Below, one piece after another: positions 26,905 through 36,326 of a stretch of DNA of 64,000 nt. The translations under genes and the position numbers were made by a program. Under the pieces are notes generated by a model that was not told the origin of the DNA, searched no databases, and saw only the letters and a program-made list of their open reading frames with translations. The stretch comes from an uncultured Bacilli bacterium (GTDB taxonomy: Bacteria > Bacillota_I > Bacilli_A > RF39 > UBA660). The stretch is taken from NCBI GenBank assembly GCA_934149515.1, contig CAKPFD010000005.1:1-64000 (forward strand), given 5' to 3'. How positions within the stretch are numbered: position 1 is the stretch's first letter; each line of letters starts with the position of its first letter.

Positions 26905-27921
26905 ATGTTTACTAAACTATATAAAAATACCAAACAATTTATGAAAGAAAACTATCGATCAGCCATTATTTTATTATGTTGTTATATAATATTTACCATT
27001 CCTTTACCTTATTATATTTATTCAGGTGGTGGTACCATTAATGCAAGTGATAGAGTAGAAGTGGAAAAGCAAAACAAAACCAAAGGATCGCTTCATTTTG
27101 CTTATGTCAAAGAGTTAAAAGGAAATGTTGCAAGCTATCTATTAGCAAATCTTCTGGGATGGGAGATCGAAAAAGAAGAAGCCCAGAAATTAAATCAAAA
27201 TGAAAAGACAGAAGATATAGAATTTAGAAATCAGATTTATTTAAAGCAAGCCAATCAAAACGCCATCTTCACTGCTTATCAAAAGGCAGGAAAAAAAGCC
27301 ATGATCGAAAATCGCCATTTTTATGTCTTATATATCAATGATCAAGCAACAACCGATTTAAAAGTTGGCGATGAAATTATCAAAGTAGAAGATCTTACAA
27401 TGAATGATATTGCTACTTACAAAGATATTGTTGATACGAAAGAAATAAGTGAAAAAATAAACATAACAGTGAAACGAAATGGGATTGAAAAAAAAGTACA
27501 AGCTACTGTCCAAAATATTGAAGGAACAAAATTAACAGGTATTTCCATTGCTAAGATTTATGATTATCAGACAACCCCTAAACTAACCCTTCATTTTAAA
27601 GCAAGTGAAAGTGGACCATCAGGAGGATTAATGTTAGCACTTGCTATTTACAATCAACTCGTAAAAGAAGATATCACGAATGGAAAAAACATTGTTGGAA
27701 CAGGAACCATAGAAGAAGATGGAACTGTCGGTGAAATTGGTGGCGTAAAATATAAATTACAAGGCGCCGTAGCTGAAAAAGCCGATTTATTTTTAGTACC
27801 AGCAGGAGATAATTATCAAGAAGCAATCAAGGAAAAGAAAAAACATAATTATAAAATTACCATCAAAGCTGTATCTACATTTGATGAAGCCTTAAAAATT
27901 CTAAAAGAAGAAACGAAATAA
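26905..27921 (+). CDS. PDZ-Lon membrane protease (YlbL/SepM-like)
   Basis: 338 residues: an N-terminal membrane segment (about 20-40), a PDZ domain around residues 120-210 (with LKVGDEIIKV) and a Lon-type protease domain. The Ser-Lys dyad is visible: Ser239 in SGPSGGLM and Lys282 in GGVKYK, 43 residues apart. Relatives are extracytoplasmic proteases in signalling and sporulation-related quality control. Neighbouring ylbJ supports the YlbL reading. Confidence 0.88.
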   Translation: MFTKLYKNTKQFMKENYRSAIILLCCYIIFTIPLPYYIYSGGGTINASDRVEVEKQNKTKGSLHFAYVKELKGNVASYLLANLLGWEIEKEEAQKLNQNEKTEDIEFRNQIYLKQANQNAIFTAYQKAGKKAMIENRHFYVLYINDQATTDLKVGDEIIKVEDLTMNDIATYKDIVDTKEISEKINITVKRNGIEKKVQATVQNIEGTKLTGISIAKIYDYQTTPKLTLHFKASESGPSGGLMLALAIYNQLVKEDITNGKNIVGTGTIEEDGTVGEIGGVKYKLQGAVAEKADLFLVPAGDNYQEAIKEKKKHNYKITIKAVSTFDEALKILKEETK

Positions 27922-27965
27922 AATATTCTATCTTCACATAAAATAACTACCAGGAGGTAGTTTTT

Positions 27966-29873
27966 ATGTTTGTAAAAAAAATAGATAGTAGAATTAAAAT
28001 TATATTACTGATTTTTTCTTTGTTATTATTGTTAGTTGTAATAAGAGTCTTTTATGTACAAGTCGTCGAATATAAAAAATTATCTAGCTTAGCAAGTGAT
28101 TTATGGAGTCGTAACCTTCCCATTGAAGCAAATAGAGGACTAATACTTGATCGAAATGGCAAAATACTAGCAGATAATTTAACGACCACATCATTAGTGT
28201 TAGTACCAAATCAAATCAAAAACAAAGAAGAAGTAACCAAAAAACTAGCTGAAATTTTAAATGTTAGTTATGAAGAAATGAAAAAACATGTATTTAAAAA
28301 TACATCCATTGAACGAGTACATCCGGAAGGAAGAAGATTATCCTATGAAATAGCTGACAAAATAGAAGCTTTAGGGTATGATGGTGTTTATTTATTGAAA
28401 GAGGCCAAAAGAAATTATCCAAATGGCAAATTATTATCACATGTATTAGGGTATGTTGGTATTGATAATCAAGGGTTATCTGGCTTAGAGTTACAATATG
28501 ATAAATACTTAACCGGACAATCTGGTGCTATCAAATACTTCTCTGATGCCAAAGGAAATAAATTACAATTAAATGATGTTTACTTAAAGCCGCAAGATGG
28601 AATGAACTTGCAATTAACCATCGATTTAGATATTCAACAATCTGTAGAAAGAGAATTAGATAATGTTGAAAAAATGTTTCAACCAGATATGGCTCTAGCA
28701 CTGGTAATGGATCCAAATACTGGTGAAATACTTGCCATGAGTTCAAGACCAACTTTCGACCCAAATAATTACAAAGAATATAGTAAAGAAGTATTAAATA
28801 GAAATTTACCTATTTGGGCTACGTACGAACCAGGTTCAACCCAAAAAATCATTACCACAGCAGCTTCTATTGAAGAAAAAACAATTGATATTTATAATGA
28901 GCATTTTTATGATAGCGGTTCCGTTCAAGTGGATACTGCAAGAATTAAATGTTGGAAAGCAGGAGGACATGGTGACCAAACCTTCTTACAGGTTTTACAA
29001 AACTCTTGCAACCCAGGTTTTGTTTTAATGGGTCAAAGGCTTGGCAAGGAAAAATTATTTTCTTATCTTGACTTATTTGGTTTTGGACAAAAAACAGGAA
29101 TTGATTTAAATGGGGAGGGTAGTGGTATTTTATTCCCTTTATCAAAAGTTGGAAATATTGAACTTGCTACCACCGCTTTTGGACAAGGTATCAGTGTAAC
29201 ACCTATTCAACAAGTAACAGCCATTTCAGCTATTTTGAACGGAGGAAACTTATATCAACCTTATGTTTTAAAAAATATTCTGGAACCAGAAACCAATAAT
29301 ATTATGTATCAAAAAGAAAAGAAACTAATCAGAAAAACAATCAGCCAAGAAACAAGTAATACAATGCGCTATGCCCTAGAAAGTGTTGTTGCTTTAGGTG
29401 GTGGTAAAGCCGCTTATATTGATGGTTACCGTATCGGTGGTAAAACAGGAACAGCACAAAAAGTACAAAATGGAACTTATTTAGTGAATAACTATATTAT
29501 GTCATTTGTTGGAATTGTTCCAAGTAACGATCCCAAAGCAGTTTTATATATTGCCATTGATAATCCTAAAAATACAGCAATGTTATCAAGTTACACCACG
29601 ACACCAATTGCAAGAAGAATTTTACTAGACATCATTGATGCACTAGATATAGAAAAACAAGAAGGTGCCATTGAAAAAGATTGGCAATGGGATGACAAAG
29701 TTTATTATGAAGTAGCCAATGTCGTTGGAAAAACACCAAAAGAAGCCAAAGAATTATTATCTCATTTCGCCTTAGAATATGTTGGAACTGGTAATGTCAT
29801 TATCTCTCAATCACCAACTGCCAATCAACGCTTAGAAGAAGGAAGTACAATCAAATTAATGCTCGGAAATTAA
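27966..29873 (+). CDS. Class B penicillin-binding protein with PASTA domain (SpoVD/FtsI type)
   Basis: 635 residues: N-terminal membrane segment (about 12-32), the dimerisation domain, then a transpeptidase domain with SxxK as STQK (Ser291), SxN as SCN in QNSCNPGF, and KTGTAQ near residue 493. One PASTA domain ends the protein (VANVVGKTPKEAKELL...). A single PASTA and the short length fit SpoVD, the spore-cortex/septal transpeptidase, but an FtsI/PbpB role in division is equally possible. AGGAGG precedes the start. Confidence 0.88.
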   Translation: MFVKKIDSRIKIILLIFSLLLLLVVIRVFYVQVVEYKKLSSLASDLWSRNLPIEANRGLILDRNGKILADNLTTTSLVLVPNQIKNKEEVTKKLAEILNVSYEEMKKHVFKNTSIERVHPEGRRLSYEIADKIEALGYDGVYLLKEAKRNYPNGKLLSHVLGYVGIDNQGLSGLELQYDKYLTGQSGAIKYFSDAKGNKLQLNDVYLKPQDGMNLQLTIDLDIQQSVERELDNVEKMFQPDMALALVMDPNTGEILAMSSRPTFDPNNYKEYSKEVLNRNLPIWATYEPGSTQKIITTAASIEEKTIDIYNEHFYDSGSVQVDTARIKCWKAGGHGDQTFLQVLQNSCNPGFVLMGQRLGKEKLFSYLDLFGFGQKTGIDLNGEGSGILFPLSKVGNIELATTAFGQGISVTPIQQVTAISAILNGGNLYQPYVLKNILEPETNNIMYQKEKKLIRKTISQETSNTMRYALESVVALGGGKAAYIDGYRIGGKTGTAQKVQNGTYLVNNYIMSFVGIVPSNDPKAVLYIAIDNPKNTAMLSSYTTTPIARRILLDIIDALDIEKQEGAIEKDWQWDDKVYYEVANVVGKTPKEAKELLSHFALEYVGTGNVIISQSPTANQRLEEGSTIKLMLGN

Positions 29874-29914
29874 ATGAATTAGATTATATTTAAATTATTA
29901 CAATATTAACCTAG

Positions 29915-29944
29915 AGAATAGAATAAAAAATCTATTCTTTTTTA
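29915..29944 (+). terminator. Terminator after the penicillin-binding protein gene
   Basis: AGAATAGA (29915-29922) pairs with TCTATTCT (29931-29938), followed by a T-run. Confidence 0.8.
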
Positions 29945-30002
29945 TAAAAAATACTAATTCTATGTTAAAATGATATTAAGTAAATAAGGTAAGGTGAGAA
30001 AT

Positions 30003-31178
30003 TTGAGTAAAAGGTTAGATGCTCTAGAAAATTCTTATTTAAGAATATTCGAAAAATATGGCGACCCAAATGAACATGTAGAAAAATATCAAGAACTTTT
30101 TCACAATGTTAAAATAAATACGTTAAAATATTTGTACCAAGAAATGAAATTGGGTGAGTTAAGGGAAGCTATTGTCTTTTTCTATAGTGATATAGAAATA
30201 GCAAATGATAGCGATAAAACAGAACTTATAGATACAATTGATCAGCAAAAAAGGACAAAAGATGGTCCTTCAATGATTTATATAACCGGTAATGAAATAA
30301 ATGATTTAAAGATGTTAGAAACATTGAAGAAACGTTACCTAGATGATGATATTCTTATGCACTGGAATAACACATATGCTATGCTAGACGATGTAATTTC
30401 AGTAAGATATATGATTGATTATTTAAAATCTCTTGTTGATGAAAATTTATCACCTTTAGAAAAAGTAACATTAGTTTATGACTTAGTAAAATCAAATTAC
30501 TACAAAGAAGAAGAAAAAGATAGTGGATCAACCTTAAGTAGATACATTACAAAAATGGTTAACAACACATCCATTGTTTGTGTAGGATATGTAGATCTTT
30601 TAAATAGAACATTAAAGGAAATGGGTTTTGAAACTTTTCCTGTATTTCTTAAGGTAAAATCAGAAAATGAACCAGAAGGTCACGCAAGAATTCTTATCGA
30701 TATAAAAGACGAAAAATATGGAATTGATGGATATTATTTTTTTGATCCAACTTGGGATAATGCTAAAAATAAACAAAAATTGGGAATTTTTTTTAAAAAT
30801 TATACACCAATTAACCAATTTGCAGATGCCTTATCTTCTTATGAATATTTTTTAGTATCACGTTCTAATTATGAAGCAGTTTTTGGTAAAAGCTATGATG
30901 AAACATTTAGAATTACAAAACAAGATGGTTCTTTTATAAACAAGCCTTTTTCAGACTTTTGCCATAAGGACCAAAAAGAAAATATAGTAAAACCATTAAC
31001 TACTTACGAATTTACTAAATTGCTATCCGTTGTCAAAAAAGAAGAAGGGTATAGCCAAGAAGAAATACCTGGATTAATTCAAGAATCACTTTATCTATCT
31101 GGCTATGGTAAGTATAAAATTGATGCTATTGAAAAAGTAGTAAATGAGCCAAAAAATATAGAAAACAATAAAAAGTAA
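30003..31178 (+). CDS. Transglutaminase-like cysteine-protease-fold protein
   Basis: 391 residues from a TTG start, chosen because AAGGTG lies six bases upstream; a GTG at 29994 is the alternative. The centre has a transglutaminase-like triad: Cys in SIVCVGYVDLLNRTL, His in GHARILIDI and Asp in YFFDPTWDN. Such domains act as proteases, peptidases or crosslinkers. No signal peptide or membrane segment is seen, so it is probably cytoplasmic. It heads a three-gene group with two unrecognised proteins. Confidence 0.7.
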   Translation: MSKRLDALENSYLRIFEKYGDPNEHVEKYQELFHNVKINTLKYLYQEMKLGELREAIVFFYSDIEIANDSDKTELIDTIDQQKRTKDGPSMIYITGNEINDLKMLETLKKRYLDDDILMHWNNTYAMLDDVISVRYMIDYLKSLVDENLSPLEKVTLVYDLVKSNYYKEEEKDSGSTLSRYITKMVNNTSIVCVGYVDLLNRTLKEMGFETFPVFLKVKSENEPEGHARILIDIKDEKYGIDGYYFFDPTWDNAKNKQKLGIFFKNYTPINQFADALSSYEYFLVSRSNYEAVFGKSYDETFRITKQDGSFINKPFSDFCHKDQKENIVKPLTTYEFTKLLSVVKKEEGYSQEEIPGLIQESLYLSGYGKYKIDAIEKVVNEPKNIENNKK

Positions 31179-31193
31179 AAGGAGAACATAATA

Positions 31194-32276
31194 ATGAATA
31201 ACAAAGAAACCGAAATCGCTCTAGTAAGAGCAACTAATATCATTCCATTTGATGGCGTTGTAAGACCAATTAGCAATGTCTGCTATCTTACAAAAAATAT
31301 AGGCTTAGAATTTTCATCAAGATTATCAGATTTATTAAAAAGCGAAAAAATTATTCCACCTTTAGATATAACAAGAATGTTTGAAGAAGGATACTATGAA
31401 AAAGCTGCTGTAGAAAATGCCAATATTTTACGAAATTATTTACCCTATGTTTCTGATTACAATTCAACGGTATTATTTTCTTTGAATGGCTTATGTCCTG
31501 ATGATAATGAACATGGGTTTGCAAATAATGTTTTTTCCAATAAAAAATGTGCCATTATCGAACCTTTAAAGCCACATCTATCACAACTAGTTTCAATTCA
31601 TCCAACAGATACAGCAGTCAAAGGTGACGTTATTTTATCAAACGATGCCATTGTTTTGATTGATCAAGAAACCTATCAAAATTTACCAGAAGACAAAAAA
31701 CAATCACTTCAAAATTCTATTACTAATATTCAATTATTTTCAGGTTCTTTAAAAGAAAATGTTAATCAAGCTTTACAAAATAGTAATCGCTTTTCACAAG
31801 AGACTCTAACACTATCAAGTAATCATAATGGTATTGTACCATCTGCTACCAGTGAAACCTTACAACAACAAATAGATAATATTGCAACAGTTTATAATCT
31901 TTCAGAACAAAAATATTTTGATCTATTAACAAAACCAGATACAACAACAGCAAGTTATGAAAAAATGGAAGGTGAATATGCCAATATGGTAGAAGTACAA
32001 GAATATTACATGAGCAATTTTCTTACAAGTCTTTTAAAAGAATTGAAAGCCGACGATGACATGATAAAAGAAGTACCAACGCAGCTATATAATCGTATCT
32101 ATATGGAAAGCATCACAGCGAAAATTAAAGAATATGGAATCAATAACTATAAAACATTTGTTGATAACTATAATGCTACATTACTAACCAAAAGCCAAAA
32201 TCATACCTTACCAACACCTAGTGAGATCATTCAACAAAAGCAAGAAGAAAACCTTTCCAAAGTACATCACCATTAA
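31194..32276 (+). CDS. Unknown soluble protein
   Basis: 360 residues without a signal peptide or membrane segment; no family recognised. A central part has S-I-H-P-T-D-T-A-V-K-G-D-V-I-L-S and the C-terminal third is helical. AAAGGAG lies before the ATG, 15 bases after the transglutaminase-like gene, and the next gene follows in 16 bases. It is likely an operon partner. Confidence 0.65.
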   Translation: MNNKETEIALVRATNIIPFDGVVRPISNVCYLTKNIGLEFSSRLSDLLKSEKIIPPLDITRMFEEGYYEKAAVENANILRNYLPYVSDYNSTVLFSLNGLCPDDNEHGFANNVFSNKKCAIIEPLKPHLSQLVSIHPTDTAVKGDVILSNDAIVLIDQETYQNLPEDKKQSLQNSITNIQLFSGSLKENVNQALQNSNRFSQETLTLSSNHNGIVPSATSETLQQQIDNIATVYNLSEQKYFDLLTKPDTTTASYEKMEGEYANMVEVQEYYMSNFLTSLLKELKADDDMIKEVPTQLYNRIYMESITAKIKEYGINNYKTFVDNYNATLLTKSQNHTLPTPSEIIQQKQEENLSKVHHH

Positions 32277-32292
32277 AATAGGAGCATTGAAA

Positions 32293-32733
32293 ATGATACG
32301 ATATGAAGGATTGTTTTTTGAAACAGCGGCAACTAGTCTTATTCATTTGCTAGAAGAAAATCCAATTCCCATAAAAGCTGCACAAATATTGCATTGTACT
32401 TTCAAATATCATCCTAATGAAAAAGAAATTTTTAATGATATTGTTGGTAAAGAATTTGAAATAGAATTAATCGATTATGCTTGTAATGGGGAAAATAGTG
32501 ACTTTGAAATAGTACTCCCAAAACAGTTAGAAAACTATTATATAAATTATGATCCATCAACCAACAGCTTAATAGCACCACATATAACAGTATTTCTTCC
32601 TTTCAATGCTATATCAGTAAATACAACTAATCTAGAGTTTCAATCACTATCAAAGCCAGTAAAAGTAATAGGTAATTTTGGTTATTGTATCGAAGAAAAT
32701 AACCAAGAAATTATTTCTTTTCTACCACTATGA
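32293..32733 (+). CDS. Possible 2H-phosphoesterase-like protein
   Basis: 146 residues from the ATG at 32293, which has AGGAG upstream; an upstream GTG in the same frame lies inside the previous gene. Two H-x-T-type motifs, LHCTFKY (near residue 33) and PHITVFL (near residue 96), have the spacing and hydrophobic context of 2H phosphoesterases, which hydrolyse cyclic phosphates or act on RNA ends. This is inferred from the two motifs only. Its stop overlaps the convergent ftsW stop by six bases. Confidence 0.5.
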   Translation: MIRYEGLFFETAATSLIHLLEENPIPIKAAQILHCTFKYHPNEKEIFNDIVGKEFEIELIDYACNGENSDFEIVLPKQLENYYINYDPSTNSLIAPHITVFLPFNAISVNTTNLEFQSLSKPVKVIGNFGYCIEENNQEIISFLPL

Positions 32734-33819
32734 TCGTTGTTGTGTACTGATATTTAAAAGAATACCAATACTTATCATACTGATTAACAAACTACTACCA
32801 CCATAAGATAAAAAGGGAAGTGTAACACCAGTAACTGGTATTAAACCAACAACGACACATAAGTTCATGACAGCTTGAAATAGCATTTGAAAAATCATAC
32901 CAAAAGATAAATACTTAGCAAATGGATCAGATGCTTTTAGGGCAATTTTAATGCTACGATATAAAATAATGAAAAATAAAAAGCAAACAAAGAAAGCACC
33001 TAAAACTCCAAATTCTTCACAGATAATGGAGAAAATAAAATCAGTTTGAGGTTCTGGTAGGTAAAAATGTTTCTGTCTAGATTGTAAAAATCCTTGCCCT
33101 AACAGTCCACCTGGTCCTATTGCATACATAGATTGAATCATCTGAAAGCCAGTTCCTAATGGATCTTGCCAAGGATTTAAAAAAGAAGTAATTCTATCCA
33201 TTCGATAAGGTGCAATAATAATTAGCACAATAACACCAGCGACACCAATAATTCCCATAATGTAGAAAAATTTCATATTAACACCAGCAATAAACAACAA
33301 AGAAATCACACTCATCATCAATACTAAACCAGTTCCAAGATCTGGTTGAAGCATAATCAGACCAAATAAAAGAATAGCAATCAATAAAATAGGGAAGACA
33401 CCCTTGCGATAACTTTTTAAAAATTTATTACTGTAACTTAAATATTTACTAGTAAAAATAATCATCCCTAGTTTTGCAAATTCACTAGGTTGAATACCAA
33501 ATGATCCAATTCCAAACCAACTTCTGCTACCATTACGAACACTACCAATAAAAGGAACTAATACTAGTATCAATAATAAAAAGCAAATACCTAAAATGAT
33601 ATTTGCCTTTTTTAAATAGATTCGATAATCTATCTTACAAACAATAGCTACTAATAAAAGCCCTGCTACAGTAAATAATGATTGTTGTTTCACATAATGA
33701 AATGCATCGTGAAACTTATATTCTGCCCAAATACTAGAAGCAGAATAAATCATTACAAGTCCGAATAATAGTAAAAGTATGACTGCAATAAGTAAAGGCA
33801 AGTCTTGCTTTTTCCTCAT
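32728..33819 (-). CDS. ftsW: SEDS glycosyltransferase FtsW/RodA family
   Basis: 363 residues, ten hydrophobic segments. Family blocks are NGSRSWFGIG...QPSEFAKLG near residue 105, LQPDLGTGLV near 160, and GVTLPFLSYGGSSLL near the end. These enzymes polymerise peptidoglycan from lipid II with a partner class B PBP. The start at 33819 has AAAGGTG upstream; a GTG nine codons-bases earlier (33828) is an alternative. Position next to mraY supports the FtsW rather than RodA reading. Confidence 0.88.
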   Translation of the reverse strand: MRKKQDLPLLIAVILLLLFGLVMIYSASSIWAEYKFHDAFHYVKQQSLFTVAGLLLVAIVCKIDYRIYLKKANIILGICFLLLILVLVPFIGSVRNGSRSWFGIGSFGIQPSEFAKLGMIIFTSKYLSYSNKFLKSYRKGVFPILLIAILLFGLIMLQPDLGTGLVLMMSVISLLFIAGVNMKFFYIMGIIGVAGVIVLIIIAPYRMDRITSFLNPWQDPLGTGFQMIQSMYAIGPGGLLGQGFLQSRQKHFYLPEPQTDFIFSIICEEFGVLGAFFVCFLFFIILYRSIKIALKASDPFAKYLSFGMIFQMLFQAVMNLCVVVGLIPVTGVTLPFLSYGGSSLLISMISIGILLNISTQQRS

Positions 33820-33834
33820 TCCAAACACCTTTCT

Positions 33835-34815
33835 TTATAACCAAACTCCAAAAATGATACCACCCATGGCAAGTAATAAACCGAATGTACCAAATAGTTT
33901 AACAATATCAGTTTCTTCCCAACCAAGTTTTTCAAAATGATGATGTAAAGGGGACATTAAGAATAATTTCTTATGAAATAATGTGACCCAAATAACTTGT
34001 AAAATAACAGATAATGTTTCAATAACAAAGACACCAGCAACAACCAATAAAGTTAATTCTCGATGAGTTAAAATAGCAACAGCACCCATCACACCACCAA
34101 GTGCTAGGCTACCAGTATCTCCCATAAATACTTTTGCTGGATGTGTATTGTAAATTAAGAAACCAACCAAAGCTCCAACAAGAACCAAACAGAAAATGCC
34201 AATTTCTTCAAATCCAACCATAAATGAAATAAGAGCAAAAGCAATAAAGGCGACAGCTGATAAACTACCAGCAAGTCCATCTAGACCATCTGTAATATTA
34301 ACAGCATTAGAAGAACCAATTAAAATAAATAAAATAAATAATCCATAAAGCCAGCCCAGTTCTATATCAATATGCAGTGTTCCGACAACCCAAGAAGTTT
34401 GTCCACCATTTTTCATATAAATATAAAAGAAAATCGTAGAAATAATAACTTGCCCAAATAGTTTTTGATAGGTTGTTAGACCTTCGTTATTATGATGCTT
34501 AATCGATAAGAAATCATCTAAAAAACCAATAATAGCAAATCCCACAAATACCAATAAGACAATTGCTAAATTATCTGAAAAACTAATCTTATGGAATAAA
34601 GCCAGTCCTAACGTTACCAGCACTGCAGGTAAAATAAAGATTAATCCACCCATGGTAGGAGTACCTTCTTTTTTACGATGAGACTCTCCTACAAAGACAC
34701 TAATTCTTTGTCCAACTTTCATCTTTTTTAATATTGGTAATAAGATAAGACCTAAACAGGCACTAAATAAAAAACCAATCATGACGGCAAATACCGATTT
34801 TGTTAACAATAACAT
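33835..34815 (-). CDS. mraY: Phospho-N-acetylmuramoyl-pentapeptide transferase MraY
   Basis: 326 residues, about ten membrane segments. Key blocks are ESHRKKEGTPTMGGLIF, GFLDDFL (metal-binding Asp pair), NAVNITDGLDGLAG, AKVFMGDTGSLALGG and SPLHHHFE. MraY makes lipid I from UDP-MurNAc-pentapeptide and undecaprenyl phosphate. GGGAG lies before the ATG. ftsW follows after a 15-base gap on the same strand, so the two are cotranscribed, a remnant of the division-cell-wall cluster. Confidence 0.96.
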   Translation of the reverse strand: MLLLTKSVFAVMIGFLFSACLGLILLPILKKMKVGQRISVFVGESHRKKEGTPTMGGLIFILPAVLVTLGLALFHKISFSDNLAIVLLVFVGFAIIGFLDDFLSIKHHNNEGLTTYQKLFGQVIISTIFFYIYMKNGGQTSWVVGTLHIDIELGWLYGLFILFILIGSSNAVNITDGLDGLAGSLSAVAFIAFALISFMVGFEEIGIFCLVLVGALVGFLIYNTHPAKVFMGDTGSLALGGVMGAVAILTHRELTLLVVAGVFVIETLSVILQVIWVTLFHKKLFLMSPLHHHFEKLGWEETDIVKLFGTFGLLLAMGGIIFGVWL

Positions 34816-34934
34816 ATATTCACTCTCCCGTTTCTTCTTTATGTATTATAACATACTAACGAAACATCTTCATCTACTAAATTGCAAAGAACATACATTT
34901 CCTTGACATTTTTTACTATTCTATGTAAAAAATA

Positions 34935-34960
34935 CCAAAAAAAGACTATTTCTAGTCTTC
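34935..34960 (-). terminator. Terminator after the DUF308 gene
   Basis: On the minus strand AAGACTA pairs with TAGTCTT (34942-34948 with 34953-34959), followed by a T-run. It separates this gene from mraY transcription. Confidence 0.7.
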
Positions 34961-34999
34961 TTTGAAGGGATAAATTTTACAAAACAGAAATAATAAAAA

Positions 35000-35560
35000 C
35001 TAAATATTAAAGTATTTACAAAATGCGTGCAAATCATGTTTTAATAAAGCAAGAGAAACAATATCACTGCAACCATATACCATCATCATAATTCCAAGTA
35101 CGAAAGAAATGGCATTATAACTAATAGCAGGATATAAAATAAGTAAAATACCACAAACCAATGATAGAATACTCATGATAAAACTAGGAATCCATGAAGT
35201 CTCATCTATTTTTTGTAAAATAAAAGCAATACGCATTTTCACAACACTACTCATAATGTAAAAACATCCAAGTAAAATAGGGATTAAATGACGTAAAATA
35301 TTAGGATAAAGTATCAACATGCAACCTAATAGAATATGTAAAATAGCTAATAGTAAAAAAGTAATATGGAAAGAAGGAATTATAAAATCACTTTGTACAC
35401 AAAGAAAATAAATACCACTTCCAATAAAAATAAATGCAAGACTATAAGCTAGAAACAATAAAGAACAATTAGGTAAGAAGGTAAAAATAGCACCTAATAT
35501 TACCCATAAAATAGAAATAAAAATGCCAACAAAAATGCAATGATTCAATCTTTTTTTCAT
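35000..35560 (-). CDS. DUF308/HdeD-type membrane protein
   Basis: 186 residues with six hydrophobic segments arranged as repeated helix pairs, with G-A-I-F/G-I-Y/G-I-L-L-I-L-Y-P-A elements typical of the HdeD/DUF308 family. Function unknown; some relatives are acid-stress proteins. It lies 17 bases after the TetR-type gene on the same strand. Confidence 0.7.
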   Translation of the reverse strand: MKKRLNHCIFVGIFISILWVILGAIFTFLPNCSLLFLAYSLAFIFIGSGIYFLCVQSDFIIPSFHITFLLLAILHILLGCMLILYPNILRHLIPILLGCFYIMSSVVKMRIAFILQKIDETSWIPSFIMSILSLVCGILLILYPAISYNAISFVLGIMMMVYGCSDIVSLALLKHDLHAFCKYFNI

Positions 35561-35577
35561 CTTTTCAAATTCTCCTT

Positions 35578-36150
35578 CTAATAAATTTCATCTGGTACTA
35601 AAACCGTTAAATAGTTTAAAATATCTTCTTTATGATATTGTTTTGGATCGCGAATATAACAAAGGCATACTGTTGTAACTGCACTAACATAGAAATTGGT
35701 AATAATCGAAATAGGAACACCGCCTTTTACGTCTTCCTGTTTTGCCAAATGATTTTCAACATCCTTAATAAGGGTATCTTGTAACATATCATAAGCAATA
35801 CTATGATTATTATTCTTGACAATAGAAGCATAAATCATACGATTTTCTTCAATATGATCAAACAATAGACCAATCATCTTCATGTAATATTCTTTAGGAG
35901 TCTTTAAATCATGATTTTCTTCTAGTTTTTTAGTAAGCTCATCCTTTAAAGTTTGAATGAAAGCAGCAAGTAGCTCATATTTATCATTAAAATGATCATA
36001 AAATGTAGAACGATTTGTTAAAGATATCTGACAAATATCAGAAACTTTAATTTCTTCAAAAGGCTTATCTTTCATCAACTTTAAAAGACCATCATATAAA
36101 TTCCGTTTTGTTTTTATCACTCGTAAATCTTCTTTTTGTTTCAAATTCAT
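35578..36150 (-). CDS. TetR-family transcriptional regulator
   Basis: 190 residues. The N-terminal helix-turn-helix reads F-E-E-I-K-V-S-D-I-C...L-T-N-R-S-T-F-Y-D-H-F-N-D-K-Y-E-L, as in TetR proteins; the C-terminal part is a helical ligand-binding domain. GAGGTG on the minus strand is adjacent to the ATG at 36150 and six bases before a TTG at 36144, so the TTG may be the true start. It is divergent from the MMPL exporter at 36327, which it probably represses. Confidence 0.88.
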   Translation of the reverse strand: MNLKQKEDLRVIKTKRNLYDGLLKLMKDKPFEEIKVSDICQISLTNRSTFYDHFNDKYELLAAFIQTLKDELTKKLEENHDLKTPKEYYMKMIGLLFDHIEENRMIYASIVKNNNHSIAYDMLQDTLIKDVENHLAKQEDVKGGVPISIITNFYVSAVTTVCLCYIRDPKQYHKEDILNYLTVLVPDEIY

Positions 36151-36326
36151 CACCTCTGATAATAGTATATAACAAATGATACAAAAGTAAAGATAAACAA
36201 CATATAGTTCGCTAAATAGCAATACATAATCATAAAAACTGTTGGATAAAAGGCAAACTTTGGGATATGTTGCTGGATTTTTTTTAAAATTTTCATACAA
36301 TGTAAAGCGATAGACAGGAGGGAAAA

